A stretch of 61,310 nt of DNA from the NCBI GenBank assembly GCA_902826065.1, contig CADEDM010000007.1, positions 1 to 61,310 on the forward strand. The letters run 5' to 3'. Position 1 is the stretch's first letter. Every line of letters begins with the position of its first letter. Shown one piece after another: positions 1 through 8,331 of the stretch. Origin of the DNA: an uncultured Acidobacteriota bacterium. Lineage in GTDB: Bacteria; Acidobacteriota; Vicinamibacteria; Vicinamibacterales; UBA2999. Made by a program: the position numbers and the translations under genes. Below the pieces are notes generated by a model that saw nothing but the letters and a program-made list of their open reading frames with translations, ran no database searches and was not told the origin of the DNA.

Positions 1-2298
1 TTCGTGCACATCGACGGCGGGCTCCACGCCACCGAGGTCGCCGGCCCGCAGCACACGCCGCAGCTCGCCTACGACATCCTCAGCCGCGCCGACGAGCCCG
101 ACATGCAGCTCGCGCTCGACAACGTCGTGCTGATGCTGTGGCCGACGATCAATCCCGACGGCCAGACGATGGTGACCGAGTGGTATCGCGCCAACGTCGG
201 CGGGCCCTACGAGGTCGCGCCGCTGCCGAAGCTCTATCAGGAATACGTCGGCCACGACAACAACCGCGACGGCTACATGCTCAACATGATCGAGTCGCGC
301 GTGATGGAGCATGCGTGGCGCACGTGGGAGCCGCAGATCATCCACGTGCACCACCAGACGGCGCCGTTCCCGACGCGCATCTGGCTGCCACCGTTCGCCG
401 AGCCGATCGCCTCGCGCGTCCCCTACCTGCTGTCGCGCCAGGTGAACATGATCGGCATGGCGATGGCGAAGGGCCTGGAGGAGCGCGGCCAGGTGGGCGC
501 CACGCACATGGGCACCGGCTTCGACGCGTGGTACCCGGGCTACATCGACTACAAGCCGATGCTCCAGAACATCGCGTCGTTCTGGACCGAGACGGCGCTC
601 TACCAGTACGCGACGCCGCGCTTCTACACGCCCAACGACTTCCCGCCCGACATGCGCGATCTCCGGCCGCAGAGTCTCTACAGCAGCCCGTGGCCGGGCG
701 GCTGGTGGCGGCTGCGCGATGCCGTCGAGTACATGGAGACGGCGTCGCTCTCGGTGATCGACTGGGCCGCGCGCTACAAGGAGTCGCTGCTGCTGAACCG
801 CTATCGCGCGGGCCGGCAGCAGATCGCGCAGTTCAGGAACGGCCCGCCGTATGCGTTCGTCGTGCCGCAACAGCAGCGCGATCCGGTCGCGGCGGTGGAG
901 TTGCTGCGGCGGCTCGCGTTCCAGGGCGTGCGCGTGTCGCAGCTCTCGTCCGCGGCCACCATCGACGGCGTGAGCTACGCCGCCGGCACGTGGGTCGTGC
1001 CGATGGACCAGGAGTTCGCCGAGACCGTGCGGCAAGTGCTCGAGGTGCAGAAATACCCCGAGCTGCGCGAGTCGCCCGATGGGCCGCTCGAGCAGCCCTA
1101 CGACGCCGCCGGCTGGACGCTGCCGTACCAGATGGGCGTCGAGGTCGCCGCGTCGACGACGCCGCTCTCGGCGGACGCGAAGGCGGCGCTGAAGGCGCTC
1201 GGCACCCCCCAGGCGCTGGACGCCCCGCCCGCGCCCTACGTCACCGGCAGCGCCGACAAGGCCCCGTTCGACAGCCTGCCGGGCCTGGGATTCGAAGCGA
1301 GTCCGGTCGCCGCAGCCATCGTGCCGCCCGCCGGCAAGGCCACCGGCGCCGGCGCCGTGCTGCTCGTCGATCCGGCGCAGAACAACGCGTTCAAGGCGAT
1401 CAACCGCGCCTGGGGCCTCAACGGCACCGTGCGCTTCGTCGCCGGCACGGCCGCGAGGCCGGCGCGCTATGCCATCAGCGGCCTGAACGACGCGGCCATG
1501 AACGACCTGGTGACGTCGCTGGCCTTGCAGGCCGAACGGGCGGCCACGGCTGCCGGCGCCGAGGTGAAGAAACCGCGCATCGGCCTCTACCGGCCGTGGA
1601 TGCCGAGCATGGACGAAGGCTGGACGCGCTGGGTGCTCGAACGCTATGGCTTCGCGTTCGTGAACCTCACGCCGGCCGACTTCCACGCCGCCACGCCGCT
1701 GGCCGATCGCCTCGACGTCGTCGTCATCGCCGACGAAGGCCGCGGCCTGATGGACGGCTTCGCCGAGGGCGTGGTGCCGCCGCAGTACGTGGGTGGGCTC
1801 GGCGCCGACGGCGTCCGCGCACTCGATGCGTTCGTGCGCGGCGGCGGCACGCTGGTCGCCTTCAACCGCGGCGCGCTGTTCGCCATCGAACAGCTGCACT
1901 TGCCCGTGAAGAACGTGGTCGCGGGGGTGAAACGGCAGGAGTTCTTCACCGGCGGGTCGATCGTGCGGGTCGAGGTCGACACCACGCAGCCGCTGATGGC
2001 CGGCATGCCCGAGCGCGCGCCGGTGTTCGTGGACGCCAGCCCGGTGTTCGAGCCGGCCGAAAGCTTCAAGGGCGACGTGCTCGCGCGCTATCAGGCCGCG
2101 GGCTCACCGCTGCTCTCGGGCTATCTCGTGGGCGAGAAGTTCATGAACGGCAAGGCAGCCGCGCTGGCGGCGCCGCTCGACAAGGGCAAGGTCGTGCTGA
2201 TCGGGTTCCGGCCGCAGTGGCGTGGACAGCCGTTCGGCACGTTCCGGGTGATCTTCAACGCCGTGCTCAACCCCGCCGCGGCGCCGGCGCCGCGATGA
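1..2298 (+). CDS. M14-family zinc carboxypeptidase-like protein, 5' truncated
   Basis: The reading frame is open from the first base of the window, so the N-terminus (probably including a signal peptide) lies outside; 765 residues are visible. The M14 zinc site is recognisable: GLHATE supplies the H-x-x-E pair (visible residues 9 and 12), and HVHHQT near residue 115-120 supplies candidate third ligands. The C-terminal third has a Rossmann-like stretch (DVVVIADEGRG, then RALDAFVRGGGTLVAFNRGA) resembling the glutamine-amidotransferase-like domain often fused to large secreted M14 peptidases of Acidobacteria. Expected role is periplasmic or extracellular peptide hydrolysis; the substrate is unknown. 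The stop codon overlaps the next gene's start (ATGA), so the two are probably co-translated. Confidence 0.85.
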   Translation, partial: FVHIDGGLHATEVAGPQHTPQLAYDILSRADEPDMQLALDNVVLMLWPTINPDGQTMVTEWYRANVGGPYEVAPLPKLYQEYVGHDNNRDGYMLNMIESRVMEHAWRTWEPQIIHVHHQTAPFPTRIWLPPFAEPIASRVPYLLSRQVNMIGMAMAKGLEERGQVGATHMGTGFDAWYPGYIDYKPMLQNIASFWTETALYQYATPRFYTPNDFPPDMRDLRPQSLYSSPWPGGWWRLRDAVEYMETASLSVIDWAARYKESLLLNRYRAGRQQIAQFRNGPPYAFVVPQQQRDPVAAVELLRRLAFQGVRVSQLSSAATIDGVSYAAGTWVVPMDQEFAETVRQVLEVQKYPELRESPDGPLEQPYDAAGWTLPYQMGVEVAASTTPLSADAKAALKALGTPQALDAPPAPYVTGSADKAPFDSLPGLGFEASPVAAAIVPPAGKATGAGAVLLVDPAQNNAFKAINRAWGLNGTVRFVAGTAARPARYAISGLNDAAMNDLVTSLALQAERAATAAGAEVKKPRIGLYRPWMPSMDEGWTRWVLERYGFAFVNLTPADFHAATPLADRLDVVVIADEGRGLMDGFAEGVVPPQYVGGLGADGVRALDAFVRGGGTLVAFNRGALFAIEQLHLPVKNVVAGVKRQEFFTGGSIVRVEVDTTQPLMAGMPERAPVFVDASPVFEPAESFKGDVLARYQAAGSPLLSGYLVGEKFMNGKAAALAAPLDKGKVVLIGFRPQWRGQPFGTFRVIFNAVLNPAAAPAPR

Positions 2299-2777
2299 GC
2301 GGGACGCCGTTCCACATCGAAGTCGACGACGTCACCCGGCCCGAGGTGCTGGCGCTGCTCGAAGAGCACCTGCGGAACATGTACGAGCTGACACCGCCCG
2401 ACCAGGTGTTTGCCTTCGACGCCGCGAAGCTGCGCGCGCCCGGCGTGACGTTCTGGTCGGCGTGGCGGGACGGACGTCTGATGGGCTGCGCCGCCCTGAA
2501 GCAGCTTTCGCCGACCACCGGCGAGGTGAAGTCGATGCGTACGCCGGCGGCGGCGCGCCGCACCGGCGCCGGGCGGGCACTACTGGCGCACCTCCAGGAC
2601 GAAGCCCGCGCGCGCGGCTACAGGCGGCTCTTCCTCGAGACCGGGCGGCATCCGGCGTTCGCGCCGGCCCACGCGCTCTACCGGTCGATGGGCTTCACCG
2701 ACTGCGCGGCGTTCGGCGACTACGTCGATGTCGGCCAGAGCGTCTACATGACCCACGAGGTCCGGCCAGGACCCTGA
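2295..2777 (+). CDS. GNAT-family N-acetyltransferase
   Basis: A 160-residue single-domain protein with the GNAT acetyl-CoA pyrophosphate loop RRTGAGRALLAHL near residues 89-101 and the late GNAT motif FAPAHALYRSMGF. It would transfer an acetyl group from acetyl-CoA to an amine; the substrate cannot be read from sequence. The ATG at 2295 shares ATGA with the stop of the M14 peptidase gene, which argues for this start and for translational coupling. The overall pattern (short protein, ARRTGAG loop, late LYRSMGF) resembles the PsiE/YsnE-type acetyltransferases. Cytoplasmic, no signal peptide. Confidence 0.88.
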   Translation: MSGTPFHIEVDDVTRPEVLALLEEHLRNMYELTPPDQVFAFDAAKLRAPGVTFWSAWRDGRLMGCAALKQLSPTTGEVKSMRTPAAARRTGAGRALLAHLQDEARARGYRRLFLETGRHPAFAPAHALYRSMGFTDCAAFGDYVDVGQSVYMTHEVRPGP

Positions 2778-2837
2778 TCGGGGGACGCGCCGGGCTGTCG
2801 ACCGGACGCCGCCGAACTGATCGCCGGGCCAGTGCGT

Positions 2838-2843
2838 CATACA
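2838..2843 (+). promoter_or_regulatory. Candidate -10 element, leaderless start
   Basis: CATACA lies nine bases before ATG 2853. With usual -10 to +1 spacing the transcript would start at or next to the ATG. This is a weak hexamer by itself and is supported mainly by four similarly placed elements elsewhere in the window. Confidence 0.3.
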
Positions 2844-2852
2844 CGGCAACCC

Positions 2853-3662
2853 ATGCTGCGCCGCCTCACGATCGCCCTCCTGGCTGTCGCCGTCGTTCTC
2901 GGCGCCTATGTGTATCCGCGACTGGGGGACGAGGTGCCAGAGCCCGCGACGTCCATCGAGCCGGCCCGCCACGCCCGCGTCGCCGTGTTCGGGGCCACGG
3001 GACTCGTGGGCGAGGGCGTCCTGGCCGCGACGCTGCGCGACCCGGGCGTGCAGATCGTCCACGTCGTCGCACGGCGGCGGACGCCCGAGCTCGACGCCGC
3101 CGTGGCCACCGGCCGCGCCCGGCTCTGGCTGCACACCGACTATCTCGACTACGCCGCGCTGGCGCCGATGCTCGCCGACGTCGACGCCGTCTACTGGGCG
3201 CTGGGCACGAGCACCTGGAACGTGACCAACGAGGAATACTCGGCCATCCACGTCGACTACCCGGCGCGGTTCGTCACGGCGTGGCTCGCCGCGCGCGGCG
3301 CGCAGACGCCCCTCTCGTTCCATCTCGTGAGCGGCGGCGGGACCTCCGCCAGCGCGTGGTTCCACTGGGCGCGCGAGAAGGCGCGGGCCGAGCAGACGCT
3401 GTTCCAGCTCGCGCAGGGCACCGGCCTGCGCGTCGTGTCGCATCGGCCCGGCGGCGTGTTGCGCGAGGGCGCGCGGGCGCGTTGGTACAGCGCGCCGCTC
3501 TGGGTGCTGAAACCGATCAAGCGCGCCATCGAGCCGACGGGCATCGGCCGGGCGATGCTCGAAGTGACGGCGCGCGGCCCGCAGGTGCCGTCGAGCACGA
3601 TTCTCGAGAATCGCGACCTGCTGCGCTACGCCAACGGCTACCGCGTCCGCACAGGTCGTTGA
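2853..3662 (+). CDS. NAD(P)-binding Rossmann-fold protein with N-terminal membrane anchor
   Basis: A 269-residue protein. Residues 1-20 form a hydrophobic segment (LRRLTIALLAVAVVLGAYVY) that could be a signal anchor. The Rossmann dinucleotide motif FGATGLVGEGV follows near residue 43-53, as in NmrA/atypical short-chain dehydrogenases and nucleoside-diphosphate-sugar epimerase relatives. The catalytic YxxxK of classical SDRs is not clear, so activity is uncertain. ATG 2853 is preferred over an in-frame GTG at 2832 because a -10-like CATACA lies at 2838-2843, nine bases before it, as in other apparently leaderless genes here. A membrane-anchored Rossmann protein is unusual; the segment could instead be a poorly defined N-terminus. 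Confidence 0.75.
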   Translation: MLRRLTIALLAVAVVLGAYVYPRLGDEVPEPATSIEPARHARVAVFGATGLVGEGVLAATLRDPGVQIVHVVARRRTPELDAAVATGRARLWLHTDYLDYAALAPMLADVDAVYWALGTSTWNVTNEEYSAIHVDYPARFVTAWLAARGAQTPLSFHLVSGGGTSASAWFHWAREKARAEQTLFQLAQGTGLRVVSHRPGGVLREGARARWYSAPLWVLKPIKRAIEPTGIGRAMLEVTARGPQVPSSTILENRDLLRYANGYRVRTGR

Positions 3663-3736
3663 GCCCGTGTCCGTGCCGATTGGGCGACACGCCCCGACGC
3701 ATTCGTGCCTGACGGATCTGTGAGCCGCGGGCGGCT

Positions 3737-4819
3737 TCAGCCGATCAGCCCGCGCAGGAATGCCTGAGGCCGCGACTCTACCCGCCGCTTGCCCTTCCGC
3801 TTGGCGTCGTAGAGGGCCTCGTCGGCGCGCTTCACGATCGACGCCGCCGTGTCGCCGTTGGTCCAGGCCGTGACGCCCCCGCTGAAGGCGAACGACAACC
3901 GGCCGGGATGGCCGTCGACTTCGTACTCGTACGACGACGGCACGCTCTCGAGCATCGCCGTCACGCGCTGCCGGCCACGCTGCGCCGAGGGCGCCTTCAG
4001 CAGCAGCGCGAACTCCTCGCCGCCGTAGCGCGCCGCGACTTCGCCCGGCCCGAGGCCGGCCTGCAGCACCTGCGCCGCGGCGACGATGACGCGATCGCCC
4101 ACCGGATGGCCGTAGGTGTCGTTGATGCGCTTGAAGTCGTCGAGATCCACCATGGCCAGCACGAACGGGCCGGCGTCGTGGGCCGCGCGATCGACCCAGG
4201 CGTGCAGCTCGACGTCGAAGGCGCCGCGGTTGGGCAGCGTCGTGAGGGCGTCGGTGGCGGCTTCGGCCTGCGCCTGCACCAGCGACTGCTCGAGCGCTTG
4301 CACACGGACGGTCAGCGACTCGTGGCGCCGCGCCTGGTGCGCGCGATGTTCCGCGACGGTCTCGCGCAGGGCCTGCACCTCACGGGTGAGCGACCGCCTC
4401 AGCTCGCGCAGATCCTCGATCTCCACCATGCGGTCGAGCGCGGTGGTGGAGCGCATCAGCTCGTGCTCGAAGTGCAGTGCGTCGCCCTTCACCGCCTCGA
4501 CGACGTCGCGCAGCACCCGCACCACGTCGAGCAACTCCGCCTCGCGATCGCCGCCGTAGGCGCGGACGCGGCCGAGGAACTCGGCGACGCCCTCGGCGAC
4601 CTCGTCGACGATCGGCGCGAGGCGCGCCGGATGGTCCTCGTCATCGAGCGCCTCCCGCCACGTCTCCACCTGCGCACGGAACTGGTGCGGCTGCAGCGAG
4701 GCATCGCCGGGGGCGTGGTCGGCCACCAGCGCCAGGAGACGATCGGTGAGCGTGAAGAGCGCCTCGGCGCGAGCCCGCGGCGACCCCGACAACGAGAGAA
4801 CGGTGTGCGTCGATGTCAT
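3737..4819 (-). CDS. Diguanylate cyclase (GGDEF), soluble, with N-terminal helical region
   Basis: A 360-residue protein with no membrane segment. Residues 1-190 look helical and probably coiled-coil (LRELRRSLTREVQALRETV, then further Glu/Gln/Leu-rich helix). The GGDEF domain follows (ATDALTTLPNRGAFD start, YGGEEF active site), so it is expected to make cyclic di-GMP from two GTP. The product-inhibition I-site RxxD that usually sits five residues before GGDEF is absent; the sequence there is PGEVAARYGGEEF, so feedback inhibition at this site is unlikely. The sensory input is unknown; the helical region may receive signals by dimerisation. It is monocistronic by position, convergent with the gene ending at 3662 and divergent from the gene at 4995. 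Confidence 0.92.
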   Translation of the reverse strand: MTSTHTVLSLSGSPRARAEALFTLTDRLLALVADHAPGDASLQPHQFRAQVETWREALDDEDHPARLAPIVDEVAEGVAEFLGRVRAYGGDREAELLDVVRVLRDVVEAVKGDALHFEHELMRSTTALDRMVEIEDLRELRRSLTREVQALRETVAEHRAHQARRHESLTVRVQALEQSLVQAQAEAATDALTTLPNRGAFDVELHAWVDRAAHDAGPFVLAMVDLDDFKRINDTYGHPVGDRVIVAAAQVLQAGLGPGEVAARYGGEEFALLLKAPSAQRGRQRVTAMLESVPSSYEYEVDGHPGRLSFAFSGGVTAWTNGDTAASIVKRADEALYDAKRKGKRRVESRPQAFLRGLIG

Positions 4820-4982
4820 GGCAGGGACGGTGCCCTGTGTCGGGAATCGGCCGGCCGCCGGAGCACTTGAGTGCGGAGGCCCGGCGACGGCTGCCGCGAC
4901 CTGACCAAGGTGTCATCCCCGGGACAGCACCGCGCAAGCCGGCCCGCCGTCCTACCAGACAGAGCCGCCGGTGCGGCTCACG

Positions 4983-4988
4983 AAGGAG
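4983..4988 (+). promoter_or_regulatory. Ribosome binding site setting the start of the 4995 gene
   Basis: AAGGAG lies six bases before ATG 4995. It supports that ATG over the upstream in-frame start at 4971. Confidence 0.8.
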
Positions 4989-4994
4989 AGCATC

Positions 4995-5348
4995 ATGAAT
5001 CAGCGAATCACCCGTCTGGCGTTCGCGGCGGCCGTGTCCCTGGCCGGCGCCGGCACCGCCCGCGCCACCACGCTCGCCGACATCAGCGTGCCGTTCCCGT
5101 TCACGGTCGACGGCGTGTCGTTGCCGGCCGGCCGCTACCAGGTCGAGCGCCTCGCCGAGGACCCATCGGCACTGACCATCCGCGACGTGCAGCAGCGCGT
5201 CGGCACCATCGTGCTGGCCGTCCCGACGCAGGGCACCGACCCGTCGGGCGATGACCCGGCGATGACGTTCGTCAAGGGCGACCACGGCTACATGCTGAAG
5301 CGGCTGTGGACCGATCGCCATGACGGCTGGACCCTGCGCACGAAGTGA
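4995..5348 (+). CDS. Small secreted protein of unknown function
   Basis: A 117-residue protein that starts with a clear Sec signal peptide (MNQRITRLAFAAAVSLAGAG, cleavage probably after ARA near residue 24). The mature part is about 90 residues, predicted mostly beta: DISVPFPFTVDGVSLPAGRY, then short strands and a C-terminal LRTK. The phrase PFPFTVDGVSLPAGRYQV resembles small acidobacterial exported proteins in which a strand pair precedes a G-x-Y turn; I know no assigned function. The start is set by a good AAGGAG site. It ends 57 bases before the signal peptidase I gene on the same strand, but that gene seems to have its own promoter. Confidence 0.82.
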   Translation: MNQRITRLAFAAAVSLAGAGTARATTLADISVPFPFTVDGVSLPAGRYQVERLAEDPSALTIRDVQQRVGTIVLAVPTQGTDPSGDDPAMTFVKGDHGYMLKRLWTDRHDGWTLRTK

Positions 5349-5391
5349 TCGCGGCGACGGACGACGGCAGCGGGACGGACGGCGCCGCGGC

Positions 5392-5397
5392 TACACT
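5392..5397 (+). promoter_or_regulatory. Candidate -10 element, leaderless signal peptidase gene
   Basis: TACACT ends eight bases before ATG 5406 and there is no Shine-Dalgarno sequence in between. The placement predicts a transcript that starts at or within two bases of the ATG. Confidence 0.5.
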
Positions 5398-5405
5398 GGC
5401 CGCGC

Positions 5406-5912
5406 ATGGCCACGGGCGTCGCCCGCCTCGTCGTCGGCCGCGATCCGAAGCGCACGCTGCTGCGCGCCGGAGTGCTGATCGCCGCCGGTTACCTGCTGAT
5501 CGGCTACGGCATCCTGCCCGTACGCGGGCAAGGGCCGAGCATGGCGCCCACCGTGAAGGACGGGCAGCTCATGATCGTGAACAAGCTCGCCTACAAGCTC
5601 CGCCGCCCGCGGCGTGGCGAGCTGACGGCCGTGACCTGGGTCGAGGATCGCGAGGTGCTGATCAAGCGCGTCCTGGCCGGCCCGGGCGACACGATCGCCA
5701 TCGTCAACGGCGTCGTCGTCGTGAACGGCGTCGAGCTCGCCGAGCCCTACGTGCGGCAACGCGCCCGCTGGAACATGGCGCCGTCGACGATGACGGGCGA
5801 CCAGTACTTCGTCGTCGGCGACAACCGCGGCATGCCGATGGCGCAGCACACGATGGGCACCGTGGATCGCACGCGCCTGATCGGCCCGGTGGCCTGGATC
5901 GTCGGCGACTGA
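5406..5912 (+). CDS. lepB: Signal peptidase I
   Basis: A 168-residue type I signal peptidase of the short, single-membrane-anchor kind. A hydrophobic anchor covers about residues 18-38 (LLRAGVLIAAGYLLIGYGIL). The catalytic serine is in GPSMAPT (Ser45) and the general-base lysine in LIKRVLAGPGD (Lys87); the conserved VVGDNR box D/E is near the C-terminus. It would cleave Sec and Tat signal peptides at the outer face of the inner membrane. The canonical S26 box order B-D-E is intact, so it is probably active. It is shorter than Escherichia coli LepB because it lacks the second transmembrane segment and the large inserted domain. Whether it is the housekeeping copy or an accessory one cannot be told from this window. 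Confidence 0.9.
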   Translation: MATGVARLVVGRDPKRTLLRAGVLIAAGYLLIGYGILPVRGQGPSMAPTVKDGQLMIVNKLAYKLRRPRRGELTAVTWVEDREVLIKRVLAGPGDTIAIVNGVVVVNGVELAEPYVRQRARWNMAPSTMTGDQYFVVGDNRGMPMAQHTMGTVDRTRLIGPVAWIVGD

Positions 5913-6031
5913 GCCGCTGCGCGACGGCTCGCGGTACCTCTTCGACCGCGATCTGACCGCGGGCAGCGGCGATTCCGGGTCGCGCAGGCCCGGGCCCGTC
6001 TGCGATACTGCGGCCGAGCCCGCCGGTCACC

Positions 6032-8239
6032 GTGTCACTGCTGCCGCCCATCGTCCGCCGTCTCGTGTTGCCGCTGCTCGCCGTGTGGCTGGTGGCCGCG
6101 GCCGCCGTCGCCTGGGGTCCGCTGCTGACGTCGACCGGTCTCGTCGCCACCTACTATCCCGGGCACGACTGGACGGCGCCCGCGGTCCGGACGGCGATCG
6201 AGCACGTAGGCCGCGGCGACTGGGTGGAGGAACGCGCGCCGGAGTTCGACCGCCAGCCGTTCAGCGTGAGCTGGCGCGGCTGGCTCGCCGTCGGCAACGC
6301 CAGCACGTTCGACCTCGCCATCGAGTCGGATGGCCACGCCTGGCTCTACATCGGCGACACCGAGGTGATCGGCGGCAACCAGGCCGTGGTGAACGGCGCC
6401 AGGCGCGGACAGGTCGCGCTCGAGGCCGGGCTGCACCCGGTGCAGATCGACTTCAGGAGCGGCCCGAGCGTCGGGCTGAAGGTGCAGTGGGCGCGCGCCG
6501 GCAACCCGCTCCACGATCTCGGCCAGGAGATCCTGTTCCCGTCACGCCCGGCCTACTACCTGAGCTCGACGTGGCGGATCGGCGCCCTGCTCGCGACCCT
6601 CGCCTCGCTCGGCCTGATTGGCCTGGCCGCGGCCGCCGGCGCGCAGGCCGTGGCTCGCCACCTCGACTCGTCCAACGCCACGGCCAGCGAGCGCCGCTGG
6701 CTGGCGGCCGTGCTCGCGCTCGCCTCGGCGCTGCTGGTCTGGCAGATCGGGTTCGGCCTGCCGGCGCACTGGGAAGTCGACGAGTTGATGGCCGGCGACG
6801 TCGTACCCGGGGCGCAGCGGTGGTTCTCGGGCGGCTGGTTCCATCTCTACCCGACGCTGTATCTCGCCTGGCTGAGCGTGTTCTCGTGGCCCTTCATGGC
6901 CGCCGCGACCGTCGGCGCCGTGGATCTCTGGAGCAACTCCACCGAGATGCTGCAGGTGGTGGTCTACCGTGTCGCCACCGCCGCCTGCGGGCTGTCGATC
7001 GTGTACTTCGCATATCGCTGCGCCTACGAGGCGTTCGACAACCGGCGGGCGGCGCTGTGGGCGGCCTTCCTGTGCGCGGTGATGCCGCTCATGGTCTATT
7101 TCGGGAAGTTCGCCAAGCCCGATCTGCCCTACGTGGCGGCCTTCGTGGCGTCGCTGCTGTACTACCTGCGCGCGCTGCGCGATCCGTCAGTGGCCAACTA
7201 CCAGGCGTTCGCGCTGGGCGGCGCGATTGCCATCTGCCTGAAAGACCAGGCCTACGGGCTCTACGTGCTGCCGGCGCTGCATCTGGTGTGGCTGCGCGCA
7301 GTGGCCACCGACCGGCGGCGGAACGGGGCGATCGGCCTCGTCACCGATCCCGCGCTGGTACGCGCCGCCGCGATCACGATCCTGACCGCGATCGTCAGCA
7401 ACAACCTGATCTTCAACCTCGGCGGCTTCCTCGCGCACGTCGACATGATGGCGCGGGGCAGCGGTGCATTCCGCACCTTCGATGGCTCGCTGGCCGGACA
7501 CGCGGCACTGCTCTCCGAAGGGCTGGCGCAGATCCCGTGGATGCTCGGCTGGCCGGCCACGGTGATGGTGGCGATCGGCCTGCCAATCGCGTGGCGGAGA
7601 CGCCGCGAGGCCACGCTCGCCCTGCTGCTGCCGATCGTGTCGTACTACGTCACGTTCATCACCCTCATCGGCTACCAGTACGACCGGTTCTATCTCGGGC
7701 CAGCCGTGTTGCTGACGATGCTGGCGGGCCTGGCGCTGGCGCGGTTGGCCGAGCGCCGCACCCTCTGGGCCTCCGCGGTCGTGGGCATCGTGGCCCTCTA
7801 CTCGCTGGCGCAGGGCGTGTCGGTGAACCAGATGATGGCGCGCGACTCGCGCTTCGCCGCCGAGGCCTGGCTGCTCGAGCACGTCCGCCCGGGTCAAGTC
7901 GTGGGCATGGCCGGGCCCCGCGCCTACCTGCCGCGCACCTATCCGCTGCCCACCATCGACGTGCACCTCGACTGGTCGGAGATCGCGACGGCGCCGCCCG
8001 AGTACCTGGTGGTGAACCTGGAGCACGCGCGGCGGCCGCGCGATCGTGCGTTCTTCGCGCCGCTGCTCGACGGCACCGAGAGCCACTACGAGCCGGTGGC
8101 CCGGTTCAAATCGCCGCCGGGGCTGGCGCTGCTCGCCTACTTCGACGTCTTTCGCAACGGCCAGGAAGACCCCACGACCAACCTCGACAAGATCAACCCG
8201 GAGATCGGGGTGTTCGTGCGGCGCGACCTCGGGAACTGA
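6032..8239 (+). CDS. PA14-like domain plus GT-C membrane glycosyltransferase-like protein
   Basis: A 735-residue integral membrane protein. After an N-terminal transmembrane helix (about 5-30) comes an exported region of about 140 residues resembling a PA14 carbohydrate-binding fold (GLVATYYPGHDW, then ESDGHAWLYIGD and GLHPVQIDFRSG). About ten further membrane helices follow, with HWEVDELMAGD before the first loop, comparable to the acidic motif in the first exoplasmic loop of GT-C/PMT-type (GT39/GT83) enzymes, which use lipid-linked sugars. A role in glycosylating surface polymers or proteins is inferred from fold only. The GTG start at 6032 follows a GATACT hexamer at 6004-6009. It is followed at 90 bases by a secreted protein gene, a possible but unproven substrate relationship. 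Confidence 0.72.
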   Translation: MSLLPPIVRRLVLPLLAVWLVAAAAVAWGPLLTSTGLVATYYPGHDWTAPAVRTAIEHVGRGDWVEERAPEFDRQPFSVSWRGWLAVGNASTFDLAIESDGHAWLYIGDTEVIGGNQAVVNGARRGQVALEAGLHPVQIDFRSGPSVGLKVQWARAGNPLHDLGQEILFPSRPAYYLSSTWRIGALLATLASLGLIGLAAAAGAQAVARHLDSSNATASERRWLAAVLALASALLVWQIGFGLPAHWEVDELMAGDVVPGAQRWFSGGWFHLYPTLYLAWLSVFSWPFMAAATVGAVDLWSNSTEMLQVVVYRVATAACGLSIVYFAYRCAYEAFDNRRAALWAAFLCAVMPLMVYFGKFAKPDLPYVAAFVASLLYYLRALRDPSVANYQAFALGGAIAICLKDQAYGLYVLPALHLVWLRAVATDRRRNGAIGLVTDPALVRAAAITILTAIVSNNLIFNLGGFLAHVDMMARGSGAFRTFDGSLAGHAALLSEGLAQIPWMLGWPATVMVAIGLPIAWRRRREATLALLLPIVSYYVTFITLIGYQYDRFYLGPAVLLTMLAGLALARLAERRTLWASAVVGIVALYSLAQGVSVNQMMARDSRFAAEAWLLEHVRPGQVVGMAGPRAYLPRTYPLPTIDVHLDWSEIATAPPEYLVVNLEHARRPRDRAFFAPLLDGTESHYEPVARFKSPPGLALLAYFDVFRNGQEDPTTNLDKINPEIGVFVRRDLGN

Positions 8240-8318
8240 CGCCTGCCGACGCCCCATGAGGGGGTTCGTGCGCGCACTCCGCGATGTCCTTCGAGCGGGG
8301 GAGTGGCCTCCACCGCGC

Positions 8319-8324
8319 AGGAGG
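8319..8324 (+). promoter_or_regulatory. Strong ribosome binding site for the FG-GAP protein
   Basis: AGGAGG seven bases before ATG 8332. It decides the start against the upstream in-frame ATG at 8284. Confidence 0.85.
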
Positions 8325-8331
8325 CATCACG

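Noticed and set aside
138-2294. Upstream part of the long +3 frame leading into the acetyltransferase
   Set aside because: It reads Arg/Ala-rich nonsense over the M14 peptidase gene; the real start is the ATG at 2295.
4819-4833. Sigma54-like TGGCAGGGACGGTGC toward the gene at 4995
   Set aside because: Spacing is right, but the -12 box is GTGC, it overlaps the start of the opposite-strand cyclase gene, and it lies about 150 bases from the next start. Likely chance.
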